The notes beneath the pieces are model-generated. The model worked only from the letters and a program-made list of their open reading frames with translations, was not told where the DNA came from and ran no database searches. This document shows positions 37,671 through 50,010 of a stretch of 64,000 bases of DNA, one piece after another. The DNA comes from Anastatus disparis (taxonomy: Eukaryota; Arthropoda; Insecta; Hymenoptera; Eupelmidae): positions 13,271,501-13,335,500 of the forward strand of contig JAFFSR010000218.1 in NCBI GenBank assembly GCA_017163975.1. The letters are read 5' to 3'. Numbering within the stretch: the first letter of the stretch is position 1; each line of letters begins with the position of its first letter. The translations under genes and the position numbers were made by a program.

Positions 37671-38480
37671 TTTTAACAGTAATGGTGGAACTAACAGCTG
37701 GTTTATAAAAATAAAGAAATTTAAGTTTGTTCTATAAAATTGTATATATCAAAAATATGTCTCAAGCTTCTTACGTCACACCGCTAGGAGGATGCGTATT
37801 GAATGCGTGTTTTGTCCACAAGCGTCCGAAAAAATCTGATCACTTTGAAAGGGCATGTGTGCAGCGTCCATCTAATTATTGTAGAAATGCGACTTTATAC
37901 ATAGAAAAAAGTAAATCTCTTTTAGTCATGAGTGAAGAAAATATTGTTTTCTTTCTACAGCAGGACATTCTTAATAATAACAAATAATGTGCGCTCATCC
38001 CTTGGTTTTTAAGAAAGATTTGAAAAACTTTAAAATTAGAAGCTAGGGCAAACAATGTTGTTAGGTACTATTGATATACATTTCAAATGTAAACAAACGC
38101 CACTTTAAATTGAATCAATATTCTGTACTGTAAATTTGACCAAATTCGGTAGTATTTAATTGTATATATTCTGTTGATTCAATTAAAATTATTTCTCAGT
38201 GTATATAATTATAAAAATTGACTATTTTAAGATCAAAAAGACTTTTTTTTTTATTCAGAAATCGTTAAACAAAACTTAATAAGTATTCAGAAGCAATGAA
38301 AAGTGAATAAATAGCTCATTACGGTATTTATGTATGACAATTCATTCAGTCATTCGTATATACGTTTATCAAAAGGCTGCCTTTGTCAATACAATTCTAA
38401 GAGCGCTAAAATATAAACCCTCTCATCGTTGAAAAAAAGTGAATATAAAGCAATATATAAAAGACTTTTAAACATGTGTA
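37671..38480. other. AT-rich spacer with an unassigned 86-codon frame
   Basis: The frame at 37727-37987 has a fairly ordinary amino-acid mixture, including several Cys, and could be a fragment of a decayed gene. No domain is recognised. The rest is AT-rich. Confidence 0.35.
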
Positions 38481-39200
38481 TTTTTCACGTTCGGAATAAA
38501 AGAAAAAGGAAAAAAAAAGAAAAGAAAGTCTCGTGGAACTCTTACAATTGCTCAACGAATGCACCAAGAGATGAGATAGCATGTTGAGATGGATATGAAA
38601 AAGAAAAAAAAGTACGAGCGACTACTATCGCGCAACTGAATGGAGTAACCAAGAGAGAAAAAGAGAGAGAGAGAGAAAGGTTGGAGGCTCATTAGCGACT
38701 TCAGCACTTTTTTATAATCAACTGCTCACCTCTTTCTCTTCTTCTACACTTTGCCATCTCTCGCACTTTCTGTATATCTACGTGCTCTTATTCAACGTTT
38801 TTCATCTCACTCGTACTCTTTTATTTCGCGCGTGTATATATATATTCCCAAGTGCATGGCTTCGTTAAAACTATATGCTTTCTTTCTTTCTACTACTGCT
38901 GCTTTTCAAACTTTTCTGTCCCCAACGCCGACTTATATATTTTTTTTCTTTTTTTTTTGTTCTTTAGGCTAAACTTTTTTTTTGTTGTTGCGCAAGCGCG
39001 CGTTTCCTTGTTGTAAAGGTCCGAACTATATGAAAAACTCGAAGTAAAAAGAAGAGCTTTTCTTTATTTCTTCTTCTTTTCTTCGTTCTATTCCTTTCTT
39101 TTTTTTTCGTTTGTTTTAAAAGTGTGTACGAGTTGTTTAAAGTTTAAGAGAAAGTCGGCTAAAACTTCGAGAGGTTAGGAGTATCAGAAAATAAGTTTTT
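38481..39200. promoter_or_regulatory. Large island with a purine-to-pyrimidine switch
   Basis: The + strand is purine-rich at 38495-38680 (AGAAAAAGGAAAAAAAAAGAAAAG, GAGAGAGAGAGAGAAAGG) and pyrimidine-rich at 38720-39110 (CTCTTTCTCTTCTTC and similar). The switch lies at about 38700 around GGCTCATTAGCGACTTC. A GCAAGCGCGCG string is at about 38990-39003. The layout matches the 36.0-36.9 kb island 2.4 kb upstream. Confidence 0.27.
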
Positions 39201-41850
39201 TTTTTTTTTCAGACGATTAGATAACGAAATTTTTAAAAGAAATTGTATTTTCAAAAATTGCACTTTTTAATATTTATTAAAATGTTACTTTGCCATAGAT
39301 AAGAAAGCTTTAATTTTGTAAGAAAAATTCTGTTATAACTCTGCAATATGGTTATAAAAGATTTTATCATTTAATTAATAAAATAAAGGGGTTCTAATCT
39401 AGTAATTCGACTTACAAAAGAGGGGCATCATTAATTTTTGATTTTGAAATGTAATTAAAAAACAGAGTATATATAATACATGAAATAATTAATGTTCCTT
39501 TGATAGTAAAAATTTTATTGAAATTATGAGAAATTTTATTCATGAAAATATTGTTTACAGAAGATAAATTCTTCTTGCTTTTAAAATAAAAGGTTAAAAA
39601 ATAGATTGAAAATTAAGTAGCCGCACGAAAAAAAGGTCAGTTGAGTGCTCAGGTTCTCTTGGTCTTTCTTATATAAAATATATAAAGCTTTGTAAGTCTT
39701 CCCTTTCTCTCTCTCTCTTAGGAAAGTTCGTTAAGCCGGAAAATTGCCCAACGATGCAATTTTAAGTCGCAGGGGGTTTTAAGTTAACGTTGAGCCTCTA
39801 TTTTACTATGGAAAATGCATGGGAATTTAAATCGTATTTTTGCTGAAAACTCTGTAATTAAACTTTACTTATCAAAGAATTATTAGTCGTTAAAGGGAAA
39901 ATTAGATTAATTTTTTAAAAAGCTAGCCAGAGGAGGAGAAGAAGAAGAGCGAAGATGTTATCGGTATGAGAACCTATTAAGTTTTTCTAGAACAATAACC
40001 ATCTGATATAATATTCATTTTATTATATTTACTTCTTTTAAAACTAGAAGCTTGGAAATAATTCCAAGATTATGAATTTATTTTATAGGAGTTTAAAAAT
40101 AAACGATATTGCATCTAAATATTGCTCATGCACGCGCACTACGATTTACAAAACAAAGTTTTTATTCAAATTAAAATTAGTCGTGAATCTGAACGACCTG
40201 AGAACCAAATGCATTTTATATCAACACATGACATTACAATTCAATAAAAGTTAATTAAAACGATATGTCGGTTACCAGGACTGCAATAGATAGAATAGTA
40301 CTAAGAATTTTCTTCAACGAGAATTTTACATGCCAACTGTGCAAACGAAAGATATTATTATCTGTAATTTTAATAATAAAATCTTCCAAGAAACCTCGCT
40401 TCAAATAATTTATACGAATTTTTATTAACCTAGATAGCATTAAACATAACCTTGTCTGAAGTGAAATAGTATTTGCGATTGTAATACAATCTTTGGCTAC
40501 GTAAGCTCGAATGGTAAAGCGAGTGTATACTGTAGGAATGAAAGGGAAACGTGGTTAGCCGGCAAAACTTTTGCTACGTACAAAGCAAGCCTCGAACACA
40601 AGGACCTGCGTTTGTCGTAAACGTTGAGCAGAGAGAGCTTTGTACGTAAACCAGCATTTTCCGAATAGTATCCATCTATTTCAAACGCTTTGTATTATTT
40701 ATTACAAGATATTTCACGGATTTTTGTTTCAGTCCAAAATAACTTCAAAATCATTTTTTTTTGTTTATATAAAGTTTTAATGATAGATGTGGAATAAAAA
40801 TGAAAAAGCAATTGATAAAAAATATAAAATAATCTTTTTTGTAAAAAGTTGAAAGTTTTTTTCTGTTACTAGCATATTCAAGTCTTGATTTGTTTGTAAA
40901 ATTTTCTTTTGTTTTTTGCAATTTAACAAGTTGGATATCGAACTTCAGCCAAGTTACCGCTACGAGTATAAAGCTTCATAAAAAATTCAAACAATAAATA
41001 ATGTATAAGTTCTTATAAACAAATATATAAATGTATTAAAAGTGTTAGTTATAAACTATAAGGCTATCTCTTTTCTAAATAATTTTTAAATAATAATTCA
41101 TCTTTTTTAAATAATTTTTATTATAAAAAGCAAAAATTAGAAAAAGTGTAATACCAAATACAAACAGAGAACTACATTGATTTCTGAAGTTTCCAGATGA
41201 ATAAAAATGTATACCAGAGTAAAATCATTTCCAATATTATGAGTTCAAAATAACTTTTGCACTATAAGCAAGCGTGAAAATCGATTTATATGAATGTTGT
41301 TTGCAAACTTAACATCAATTTCATGGGTATACTTAATTTACGTTGCTCAACGGTATGAAATGAAATCATGTTATTCCTAGGACGGCTAGCCTGTTGTTGT
41401 TGTTTTTTTTTTTTGTCTTTATTCCTTTTACCTATTTTTCTCTTTCATTTTATACGTGTTCATAAAAATAAAGGATAAAATTACGAACAAAGAGCCGTTC
41501 CTATTTTATGAAGCAAACAAAAAGGTGTTTTTTCCATCGATGAAATTGTATATAAAAACATGGAGAAAAAAAAAATCAGTGATAAAAAATATCATTGGCT
41601 CGCTCAAAAATTGGGAAAACTGTTCAATTTTACGAAGCAATATCATTGTTTGGAATAGATTTTTTTGTGATTTTAGAAAAAATTATTATAAACTTATTTT
41701 TGTTCGTTTCATAATATTTACTCGTGTATTTCACAATATATTATTTAATCAAACATGAATATAAACATTGTATAAAAAGTTTCCAGCCATTTAATTTTTG
41801 TAGGTAACAAAAAAAGGTGTTCACTTTCAATTTAGGAAGTTTTTATCAGC
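39201..41850. other. AT-rich spacer with a mixed patch at 40.5 kb
   Basis: No gene is recognised. A patch at 40500-40680 has more G+C and an 11-bp inverted repeat. The frames at 40072-40254, 40255-40440 and 41456-41758 are AT-driven. Confidence 0.5.
40576..40647. repeat. Perfect 11-bp inverted repeat, 50-bp spacer
   Basis: ACGTACAAAGC (40576-40586) and GCTTTGTACGT (40637-40647) are exact reverse complements. Pairing does not extend convincingly inward or outward, so it does not look like a microRNA precursor. It may be a paired protein-binding site or chance. Confidence 0.5.
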
Positions 41851-42260
41851 AAAAGAGTGCCATTTTCTTGATAAAATAACGACCATTAAAAGCATTTTCA
41901 GCGCTCGAAAGAAGCGAGACAGCGAAAAAAAAAGTTCAGGATTCAACAATGACAAGGAAAAGAGAGACGAAGCTTTTTCCATTACACCATGAACAACGAC
42001 GACATCAAAGAATAGCCGGCCTGAGAGAGAGCTTTGTTGAAAAAAAATAAATAGAGGAAAAAAATATAAAAAATAGTCAACGCACTCCGCGTGAAACCAC
42101 TTCAGAGCTTGCTTTTCGTGTCTCATCGCTTTTTTCTTTGTTTTTTTTTTCTACTTTTTTTTCATTAGGTGTTTTGTCAAACGTACCGGAAGTAATTTTG
42201 ACACGCGAGAGGTCAACTCGACCGGAACAAAATATCGATTTGAATATACAAAAGTAAAGG
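41851..42260. other. Mixed-composition patch
   Basis: A modestly G+C-richer stretch with GA strings and a minus-strand 99-codon frame that matches no family I know. No further signal is seen. Confidence 0.35.
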
Positions 42261-42486
42261 TTTAGACAACAATATGACCTTAGGTGATATAAAAAAAATT
42301 TGTAAACTAATTTTTTATGCGAAATTTTTCGTTTTCTACAAAATGCAATAAAACTGCAATATCTTTTCTACAATGTTGCTTTTTTGATATATTTTAAATA
42401 TTAAAATTGAAATTCACATGGAAAAAATGTTACGGTTATTTACATACATTAAAATGTTATATTCGAAATTTTTAGAAAAAGTTATT

Positions 42487-42521
42487 AAAAGTTTATAAAA
42501 AAGTTTATAAAAAAGTTTATT
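42487..42521. repeat. 12-bp tandem repeat, three copies
   Basis: AAAAGTTTATAA occurs twice in a row (42487-42498 and 42499-42510), followed by an 11-nt third copy to 42521. It is a short recent tandem slippage in AT-rich DNA. Confidence 0.9.
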
Positions 42522-42779
42522 CAGAATTTTTAAAAGTTTTTTATATTACATGTTAGAATAATATTTATAATTCATTTGAAATATCTGTTTTTAGAAAAAG
42601 AAAATTAAAAAAATAAAACTGTCGACGTCCATTCTGTAAAATGAAAAAGTAACTTTTAATAATAATTTATTGAAAATACGCTAGTAAAAACGTGGGTCAA
42701 TAAAATTAACAAAAGCATACTTAAGATCATCATAAAAAACTCGGCACAACAAAATAAGCGTGCATAAAATTAGTTGAGT

Positions 42780-43185
42780 AAAAGTTTGTAAAAGCTATAC
42801 CAGAGCTACTTGTGACGAATAACGGACGCGTAAAAGCTCGCGTGGCGTGTATATATATGTACGATCGATGCAAAGTGCGCGGCGGCGTCGTTTATACAAC
42901 TTTATGCGCTGTCGCGGATTTTCGTTGAGAAGGAAGAGACTTGCGTTTGAATTCGTGAAAAGCGTCGTCGAGTATTCAAGAATTTCATCGAGCGTGATGT
43001 CATCGCCGTGCAAGCATAAGAAAGATTGAGATTGCTCTATGTGGATGACGACGACGACTATGTGAATAAAGTTAAAGATGTCGGAGTTAAATTTATTCCT
43101 TGTATTAGTACGTCGATTGAAGGGTACATCAAAGAGTTCGTTCTTATTCTGTTTTGAGGTTGCGAAATTCAATTATCGATATAAA
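42780..43185. promoter_or_regulatory. CpG-rich island with (GAC)n
   Basis: The strings GCGCGGCGGCGTCG (about 42877-42890) and GATGACGACGACGAC (43044-43058) make it one of the more CpG-rich stretches. A minus-strand 125-codon frame (42795-43172) spans it and encodes a Val run from the repeat. No domain is recognised, and the frame may be a by-product of the higher G+C. Confidence 0.25.
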
Positions 43186-43755
43186 CGGAATTAATATTGA
43201 AATATTTAAATAAATAGTTTATAACATTTCAAATTTACAATCTAAACTTGCTCCTAAAGATTAATTACATAAGCAAAATTCATGTTAATCGATACTTTTA
43301 TGATTCAATAATATGCGTTAATGAAGTAGAAATTACTATAAACTTTATGTTTCAAATAAAAGACTTATTTGTTTTGTTGTAAACACTGATCTTATTTCGT
43401 TTCTGTAATATAGTCTTAAAGCAGATATCACGTATCTCATTAGTACTTATAGTAATATGAAGACATGATGATATATTTCGATTATTATATAACGTTGTTA
43501 GACATGAAATTCAATTTTATCTTCATGTCTAAACTAAATACGAGAGAGGTATCAAATGTTTTCTTTTAAAAGCAAAAAAAAACTCAAAAAAGCATTATTT
43601 TATTAAATGAAAATTTTTTCTATCTTATTTTTTTAAAATTAATTAATAAGCGATAAAATTTTATTAAAAAATTAGAAAATTAAATTTTTGTAATAGTAAT
43701 TTAAAAGCAGATTCATAGACAAGCACGCTTATTTGAATTAATTTCTAATCGTTAA
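43186..43755. other. AT-rich spacer
   Basis: No feature is seen. Confidence 0.6.
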
Positions 43756-44262
43756 ATTCCATCACATCCATAATGCATCAATCAATTTCCTTACTCCCAA
43801 ACTCCATCTCCTCTTCATTTACTTTGCTCCTTTTCTATATAGACTTGTTTATCTTGCGTCCGGGCGTCGACCGATAACGCAATTCCAATATCATCAGCCT
43901 GATCGTTCGTAACGGTAGACTCCCGACGTCGAACTATGCACGTTATACATGAAGAGCGAAGATAGCTGGTAGAGAAAAGAATAAATCCAAGCTTCACCTT
44001 TCTATACCTGAGAAGCTAGAAAGAGAGCGTCGAGAAGAGTGGGAGGATCGTTCCGGTGTCTAGTCCACAAGCGCATCATCGATCAGTTTGTCGAGCAAAG
44101 CAACTAAGCACGTGCTTCACACGGAAAACTCTCCAATATGCTATATACCGCCCAACCCATTCGAGGGTAAAAGCAATTGACTCATCGATAAAAACGAATG
44201 AATTTTCAATACTCGTTCTATTGCAAAAATTTGACCTTTGCCAGCATGATAAATATTGTTAA
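43756..44262. promoter_or_regulatory. G+C-richer island
   Basis: Mixed sequence rich in CpG runs from 43840 to 44190 with a GAAAGAGAGCG string near 44020. Frames of 60 and 68 codons (minus 43815-43997, plus 44056-44262) have ordinary composition but no recognised domain. Confidence 0.2.
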
Positions 44263-44945
44263 TCTTTCCAATGAATTTCATATATTTTAATTGGGTTGTA
44301 AGATTTTAGATGGGTTCGTCACTTTTAAAAATTTGTCATTTTATCCTAAAATAAAAGATTGACTTTATTATTATAAAATTATATGAATTATTTTTACTTC
44401 ATACGAATTTGAGATCCTATAATAATTTTTTCAATATCTTCAAAATTGAATAGTTAATGTCTAAAATGATTTTGCCATAAGCATGGCAAATTTTAAAAGG
44501 GGTAAGGAAGTAAGAACAAAAAGGAATTTCATTCAATTATAACTTTTACAAACTCAATCTTTCCAGAAAAGGATAAAAAAAATATCTAAAACGTTTGATG
44601 CCCTATAATAACTTTATTGATATTGGAAAATAAATGAAAGTCGCTCCGTTCTTAACATAAACTGTTAAAAACCAATTCATCATATTTAATTTTTTAACTA
44701 ACCAAAACTAAAGGCATTTAACTTTCAAGAAATGAATAAAAATTTGTTAATTATCAGATGTTAATACATAAATCAAATAGAAGAAATAACGTAGTTTAGA
44801 GATACATTCTATCTTCTTATATAACGTTCAATATTTGATCGTATTTTAATTAAACTTTGCTATTTAATTTTCGATAAATATTCACTAAAATTCCATAAAA
44901 CAAACGTTATTAGTTCGCTTATCCTGAAAATTTTCAAAGTAAAGA
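44263..44945. other. AT-rich spacer with a short perfect hairpin
   Basis: TTTGCCAT (44471-44478) pairs exactly with ATGGCAAA (44483-44490) around AAGC. The same words form the inner hairpin of the foldback element at 56.85 kb. The arms do not extend here. Confidence 0.45.
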
Positions 44946-45730
44946 AACTATTCAAAGTTGGTGTAGATCGAAGCCGAAATTAGAATTCAATCCACATCCT
45001 CAATCTCCTTTAATCGAACCGAATGCTTCGCTATTTCTATAGTCCTTCTATGTCTATCTTCTCTTTCTCTCGTTGAAGGTGCAAACATCAGCTGTCTAAT
45101 TACAACTCGTCAGCTATCCCCTTTCCAAATCCTCCAGCTACATGCTTCATTGTTCTCCATCTTGCTCTCGACAGCCAAACGAATCCTTTGGCTAGATGGA
45201 ATAATAGTAATAGTAGTGGAAATTCTCCTTCTAGTCAAGGATTTTCTTCTTCTTGGGTCTGTCTTCGACAAGAAGACACGCTTTTTCAAGTGAAAAGAGC
45301 TTCGAAATCGAACTCGGAGAGCTTCCGATCTTACCTCTTTTCTTTTTCCGGACGTTCTACTATACTTTTTCATTCTGTTTTAGAACAAACGTACGTTCTT
45401 TCCTTCTCTCTTACTATGAGCAGTTCAAACAATGCTAGACGACGAGAAACTTTGGCTCTGCGAGTTACTGTGAAAGCTCGTTATCTCCGACGTCGTCGTC
45501 CTCGTCGTCGTTGTGCACGCAAGTCAACAGAGATCGACCAGACAATGAAACTGTGCGAAAGAGAAAAGAGAGATAAAGCTACGCGACTTTCAAGTGTACG
45601 AAAAAGAAAGAAATGGAGAAACCCTGCTGACAACTTGCACGCGAACTATTCTGATTTGTTAGAAAGAAACTTTAGAAAATATGCAGAAATCGTTTTTTCG
45701 TGGTTTCCTTGAATAAAGAAATATGCCGAA
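44946..45730. promoter_or_regulatory. G+C-richer island holding the longest open frame
   Basis: It begins pyrimidine-rich (about 45000-45410), carries a (GTC)n tract (45488-45512), then turns purine-rich (about 45545-45680). This is the reverse order of the islands at 36 and 38 kb. The raised G+C lowers stop-codon frequency, which may by itself explain the long frame inside. Confidence 0.25.
45188..45712 (+). other. 174-codon open frame, coding status unproven
   Basis: This is the longest ATG-to-stop frame in the window. The product would be Ser-rich in the first 30 residues (NSNSSGNSPSSQGFSSSW). It has a basic run in the middle from the (GTC)n tract (RRRRPRRR, about residues 101-108) and a Lys/Arg-rich stretch after that, and ends in SWFP. 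There is no signal peptide, transmembrane segment or domain that I can name. A second ATG frame overlaps it (45253-45438) and a minus-strand frame runs across its start. Biased composition and the repeat-derived Arg run argue for a chance frame. A lineage-specific peptide or a long non-coding RNA remains possible. Confidence 0.14.
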
Positions 45731-46730
45731 TATGCCAAGTTGTATATCACTTAAGTTTTTCATAGATTTATGGATGTATCTGAAAATATTTTAAATTTCT
45801 ATTAAAATTTTTTTCCTATAAATCGGAATTTCCGAAATTAAAAAATATAAATAAGTTGAAATCACTTTAATTGAAATTGTGCACTATATAGATACCTATT
45901 ATCATAATTCAATTAACAATAGAATGATAATAATGGGTGCACATATAGTCAAGCTCAGAATAATGACGTCTCGTAATGATGACTTATAGGCGGTAATTAG
46001 TAACTGCAGAGAGTAAGAAGCGTATACACTCTAACTGGAAATAAATTGTAAACCGCAATTATTAGAGCCAACATTAAATTGGAAACTTACAAAGCTATAT
46101 ATGGCACAAATGTATGATAATTAATGTAGAGAAGATTAGTCGAGGGAGTTTCTTGAGCGCATAGCAATGTTGAGAGTTGTAATTATCCAAGAGTCATAAT
46201 AGTGATGAAGACTGATAACGTAACAATCTACGTTACTGCCATCCACAAAGTTACTCTCTTCGGAGAGAAAGAGAGACACATACGTGAATTGAAACTTCAA
46301 ATTCAAGAGGAGTTTGATATTCAGGTTTGTATTTTAGCTTCTCTATTGCATGATACTTGATAGTTGTAAGAAGATTTATTTTCAATACGATATTCAGTCT
46401 TATTGGAAACCGTTAAATTATTACGGCTGCAGAAGATATATTACTCCAATAAACAGAATCGATATTGATGAGTTGTATATATTATACAGTCTCTTACCGT
46501 AATTTGGATTTCTACTAATATTAAAATTTAAAGTCCATTTTGATGTTATCGATACTGATAATGAAAATTTATTTAGTGGTATTCAGAAACAGAATTCACA
46601 TTATTTTACTTTATTATAAAGTTGCCTTATCAAACTTTATATTTTTACAATTAAAAATAAAATTATCATGATGGAATGTGGCAAATATTTACATCTCAGA
46701 TTTTAAATTTAATTTTACTTGCTCTGGTAC
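45731..46730. other. AT-rich spacer with a mixed patch
   Basis: A patch at 45950-46320 is less AT-rich and has a GGAGAGAAAGAGAGAC string near 46261. No open frame of note is seen. Confidence 0.5.
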
Positions 46731-47360
46731 ACATTCATATAACTTCTTTCATATTCGAACGAATCTTTTTTTGGGTAGAGCGGAGGATCGTTTTCGACGC
46801 AAAAATTTAATTACGTTCACAGTTGGATATGGATATAAAAATTTTTCTCATTAAACTTTCATTATCAAGCCATGTCGTCTCTCGATTTTTAGCATTGCTC
46901 CTAGTCCAACTTTTTTTTTTTAATTTTCCCACAGATACTAGCATGCGGTTTGTTGGGCTTTGAGTCGAAAGTGTTAGCGTTGCAGGGAGATAGAAACGAG
47001 CGTTCAACCATAGCAAAGGTTAGTAATTGGAACGGCGAAAAGCTGTAGTTGCATCGCTCTTTACGATACTCAATGCACTGCATCATGGACGTATAATGAA
47101 AAAAATTGAGAATGAGGTGAAGGAGGAAAAGTGGAGGAAATAAAGTAAAAAATAGCGAGTAAACTCCTATAGATGGAGAGAAAAAGTTTGCTGATTATGT
47201 ACTAGTGAGTGAACTTCATCTAGGGAGTGTAAGGGTAAAATGAAAGAGAGAAACAGTTGGGAACCAGCCAGTAAAAATCCTGTGTTTTTTTTTCAAACTT
47301 GTTGACGGGGTGCGAGTTTTTTTCAAACCAAATTTTACTGGCCAGACAATGATATAAAAA
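46731..47360. promoter_or_regulatory. G+C-richer island
   Basis: Mixed sequence with GA-rich strings at 47110-47260. The overlapping minus-strand frames at 46807-47086 are not recognised. Confidence 0.2.
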
Positions 47361-47639
47361 AGTGGCTTCTTTCAACATTCATCTTATCTTGAACAAAAGC
47401 TAAAGTTTTGAAAAATCAGAAAATCAACAATGTAAAACAGAAAATTGTTTTTTCATTTTACATTAAATATCTATTTACGAATCAGATTATGTATATATCA
47501 ACATCTTATCGTATAAATGGTAATTTTGTATAAAATTAAACTCTATTTCAAAATATAAATATTTCATTTATTTAAACAAACAGTTAAATAAATCGATGAA
47601 TATTTCATACATTTAGGAATTTCCAAGAAAACAATAAAA

Positions 47640-48470
47640 ATTCAGAAGACAAAGAACTAGATGAGCAAAAGAGGTTTATCTTTTCTTTCTTTTTTGCAAT
47701 TAAGACGGCTACGAGAAGGAGTCGAAGTTATATTCATTGATTTTAACGAACGGTTCAACCAACGAAATGAAAATTTTATTGCATGCAGATGAAAAAAGCT
47801 TAGGTTCGTCTGTGAAAAAAAAGGCAAACTCATGAGAAAAGAAAGAAGCTAGACGAAGATAGTCTGAGTAACGACGATTTAAGGTTGTCTCGAGGACTCG
47901 TAAATGCGGAGAGTACCCTGCAGCCAGAGAAGAAGATTCTTGCAATATCGAAGAACTCGTAAAGCTTTGCCGCTTCTTCCTCTTACAAGAAAAAGAACGA
48001 GTATGTATATATACCTCTTGTACCTCAAATTATGCGCCAAGCAAAATGCTCGCAGTCTCTAGGCCCGTCTTGCTTATTTATTCCTAGCTGAATTACGTGG
48101 AAGCAAAAGTGTCCTCTTTCACGTTTTGCGCGAGTATGAAATATTGCTTGAATATATATACATGTATATATACGTAAACCGGACTAGAGAGAAGTACATC
48201 TCTACGGTGCTAAGTTGAATTTAATTGCAACAACGCTAGGTGACTTTATATTTTCTCTCATTGCAGAAAAGCAGGATGCAACATAGAGAAGCTTGGAAAA
48301 TCCAGAGGTCTCTTCCTTTATCTTTTACTATGGCTCTTGAGGAAAGCTCTACCTTTTCATCCTTTTTCTCCTCTCTCTCGTTCCCCCTTGATTTATGGTA
48401 GTAATGTGGCAATTGCAAGCTTACTGCCTTGAAATTGCAATTTCGAATTAAGTCAGAGGATTACTACTTT
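47640..48470. promoter_or_regulatory. G+C-richer island
   Basis: The + strand has purine-rich strings at 47820-47950 and a C/T-rich tract at 48355-48385 (CTTTTTCTCCTCTCTCTCG). Between them lie mixed sequence and TATATACATGTATATATACG (about 48153-48172), a near-palindrome. Minus-strand frames of 60 and 78 codons are not recognised. Confidence 0.2.
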
Positions 48471-49310
48471 GCTTTTGACAGAATTACATTTGAAATTGTG
48501 ATATTACCTTCTGTAGTTCTTAGAGAGCTAATATTGACCTTATAAAAAGACATACATTTCTTTTATTTTAGACGCTCGACAAGATTTTTTATTGCGTTAA
48601 CGAATAAACGTGTACTTTTCTTTGAATTATCTATTTTTAATTTTCAAACTCTTTTTCTGTATGTCAATTTACTTTTTTATACCAAAAATTAAATAGAAAA
48701 TGCTTCATGTTTACATTAGCTTGACTAACGAAATTTCTTTTTTGTTTTATTTACATAAAACAGTTTTCTACTTTATGCAAATAAAAAATTCATGCACTAT
48801 AAATTGTTTTGCTTGCAAACAGATATTTTATAAAATTTCATTTAATATTAAAACGTGATAACGAAAAATTATTAAGACCAAAACTTTTTCCAATAATGAA
48901 CCTATGTTTCGTCGCCCTCAGAAACTCAAGTTTCTCTCTTTAATATACCTAATTCATTAAAAGCTTTGAAGTCTCGAAAACTTCAATTACACTAAATCTT
49001 CAGTTATTCGTAAGTTCTAGATTTTGTTAACCCGTACCTATTAAACTAGAAAAGTTTTGTTGCAAACTACCGTTAGAAAGAAGAAACTAATAGTTGTTTC
49101 TTTCATTATCAAGGAAAATATATGAAGAAGCTTTCTTCTTCTTTTTAGAAACTTCTTGAAGAACAGTCCTCTGGAGAAAAGTATTGGAAGTAACGAACTA
49201 GAAAAATTTTCAACCAGTCGAGAATTGAATTTATTGAGAGGCACGATTTGTTTAAGTTACGGATATATAAATTAACAAGAAGCATTTTAAACGCTTCAAA
49301 GCACCAAAAC
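48471..49310. other. AT-rich spacer
   Basis: No gene is seen. The minus-strand 67-codon frame at 49041-49244 has no features. Confidence 0.55.
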
Positions 49311-49700
49311 GTCACTGTTAATAGTTCAGAAGGGAAGGGTGAAGGAGAGGGTAAAAGAGAAAGATATAAACTTAAACGACTTTGAAGTTAAAACAAAGGC
49401 CCCCGAAGCATGGTTTGCACGAATTCCAGGGCGCGCTCGTATTTCCCTAACCCCCCCTACCACCGCCCCTTTTCACGTTCTCACCCTTTTCTTCCTCTAC
49501 ACCACAGCATATACATTCAACTGCCTTGGTGTATATCTGGATTCCCAGCATTGCCTGCGTAACGCTAGGCTGAAGAGCTTACCTTTGTTTCGTAAATCTA
49601 TTTGCTGTATATGCGTAAAAGTACATTTTATAGGCGAAATAATTCGTAAGCGGTTTCTATTGGAATTCGCCTTGCTAATCTTTGAGATAATGAAATAAAT
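49311..49700. promoter_or_regulatory. G+C-richer island with a C-run block
   Basis: It contains CCCCCCTACCACCGCCCC near 49448-49465, unusual for the window. A 119-codon + frame (49339-49698) spans it without a recognisable domain. The frame starts in a GA tract and ends at the AT boundary, which suggests that composition sets its length. Confidence 0.22.
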
Positions 49701-50010
49701 TTAATTAATAGAATACGCTTATTTGTTTCCTTTGGAGATTTACAAGCAAATGTTGCAATTCATCAAGGTTTGAGAAATTTGTTAATTAAGAATTTCATTA
49801 TAAATTTTCAAAATCCAATTTCTTCGTTAAAATTTCATCGAATTAATTATAAAAGTTGCTAGATTTAAAAAATTTAAAATATTCAACACTTTGTAGAAAA
49901 TTTTGTTTGTGATATTTAATACACTGGTTTAATTAAGATTAAAATTTGACAATATATTTAATCTTTTTAAATATTACTTGAATAAAAACAATTTAGTTTC
50001 AGTAAATTTA
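49701..50010. other. AT-rich spacer
   Basis: No feature is seen. Confidence 0.6.

Noticed and set aside
42795..43172. 125-codon minus-strand frame
   Set aside because: It includes a repeat-derived Val run, has no recognisable domain and is in a G+C-richer island where stops are rarer.
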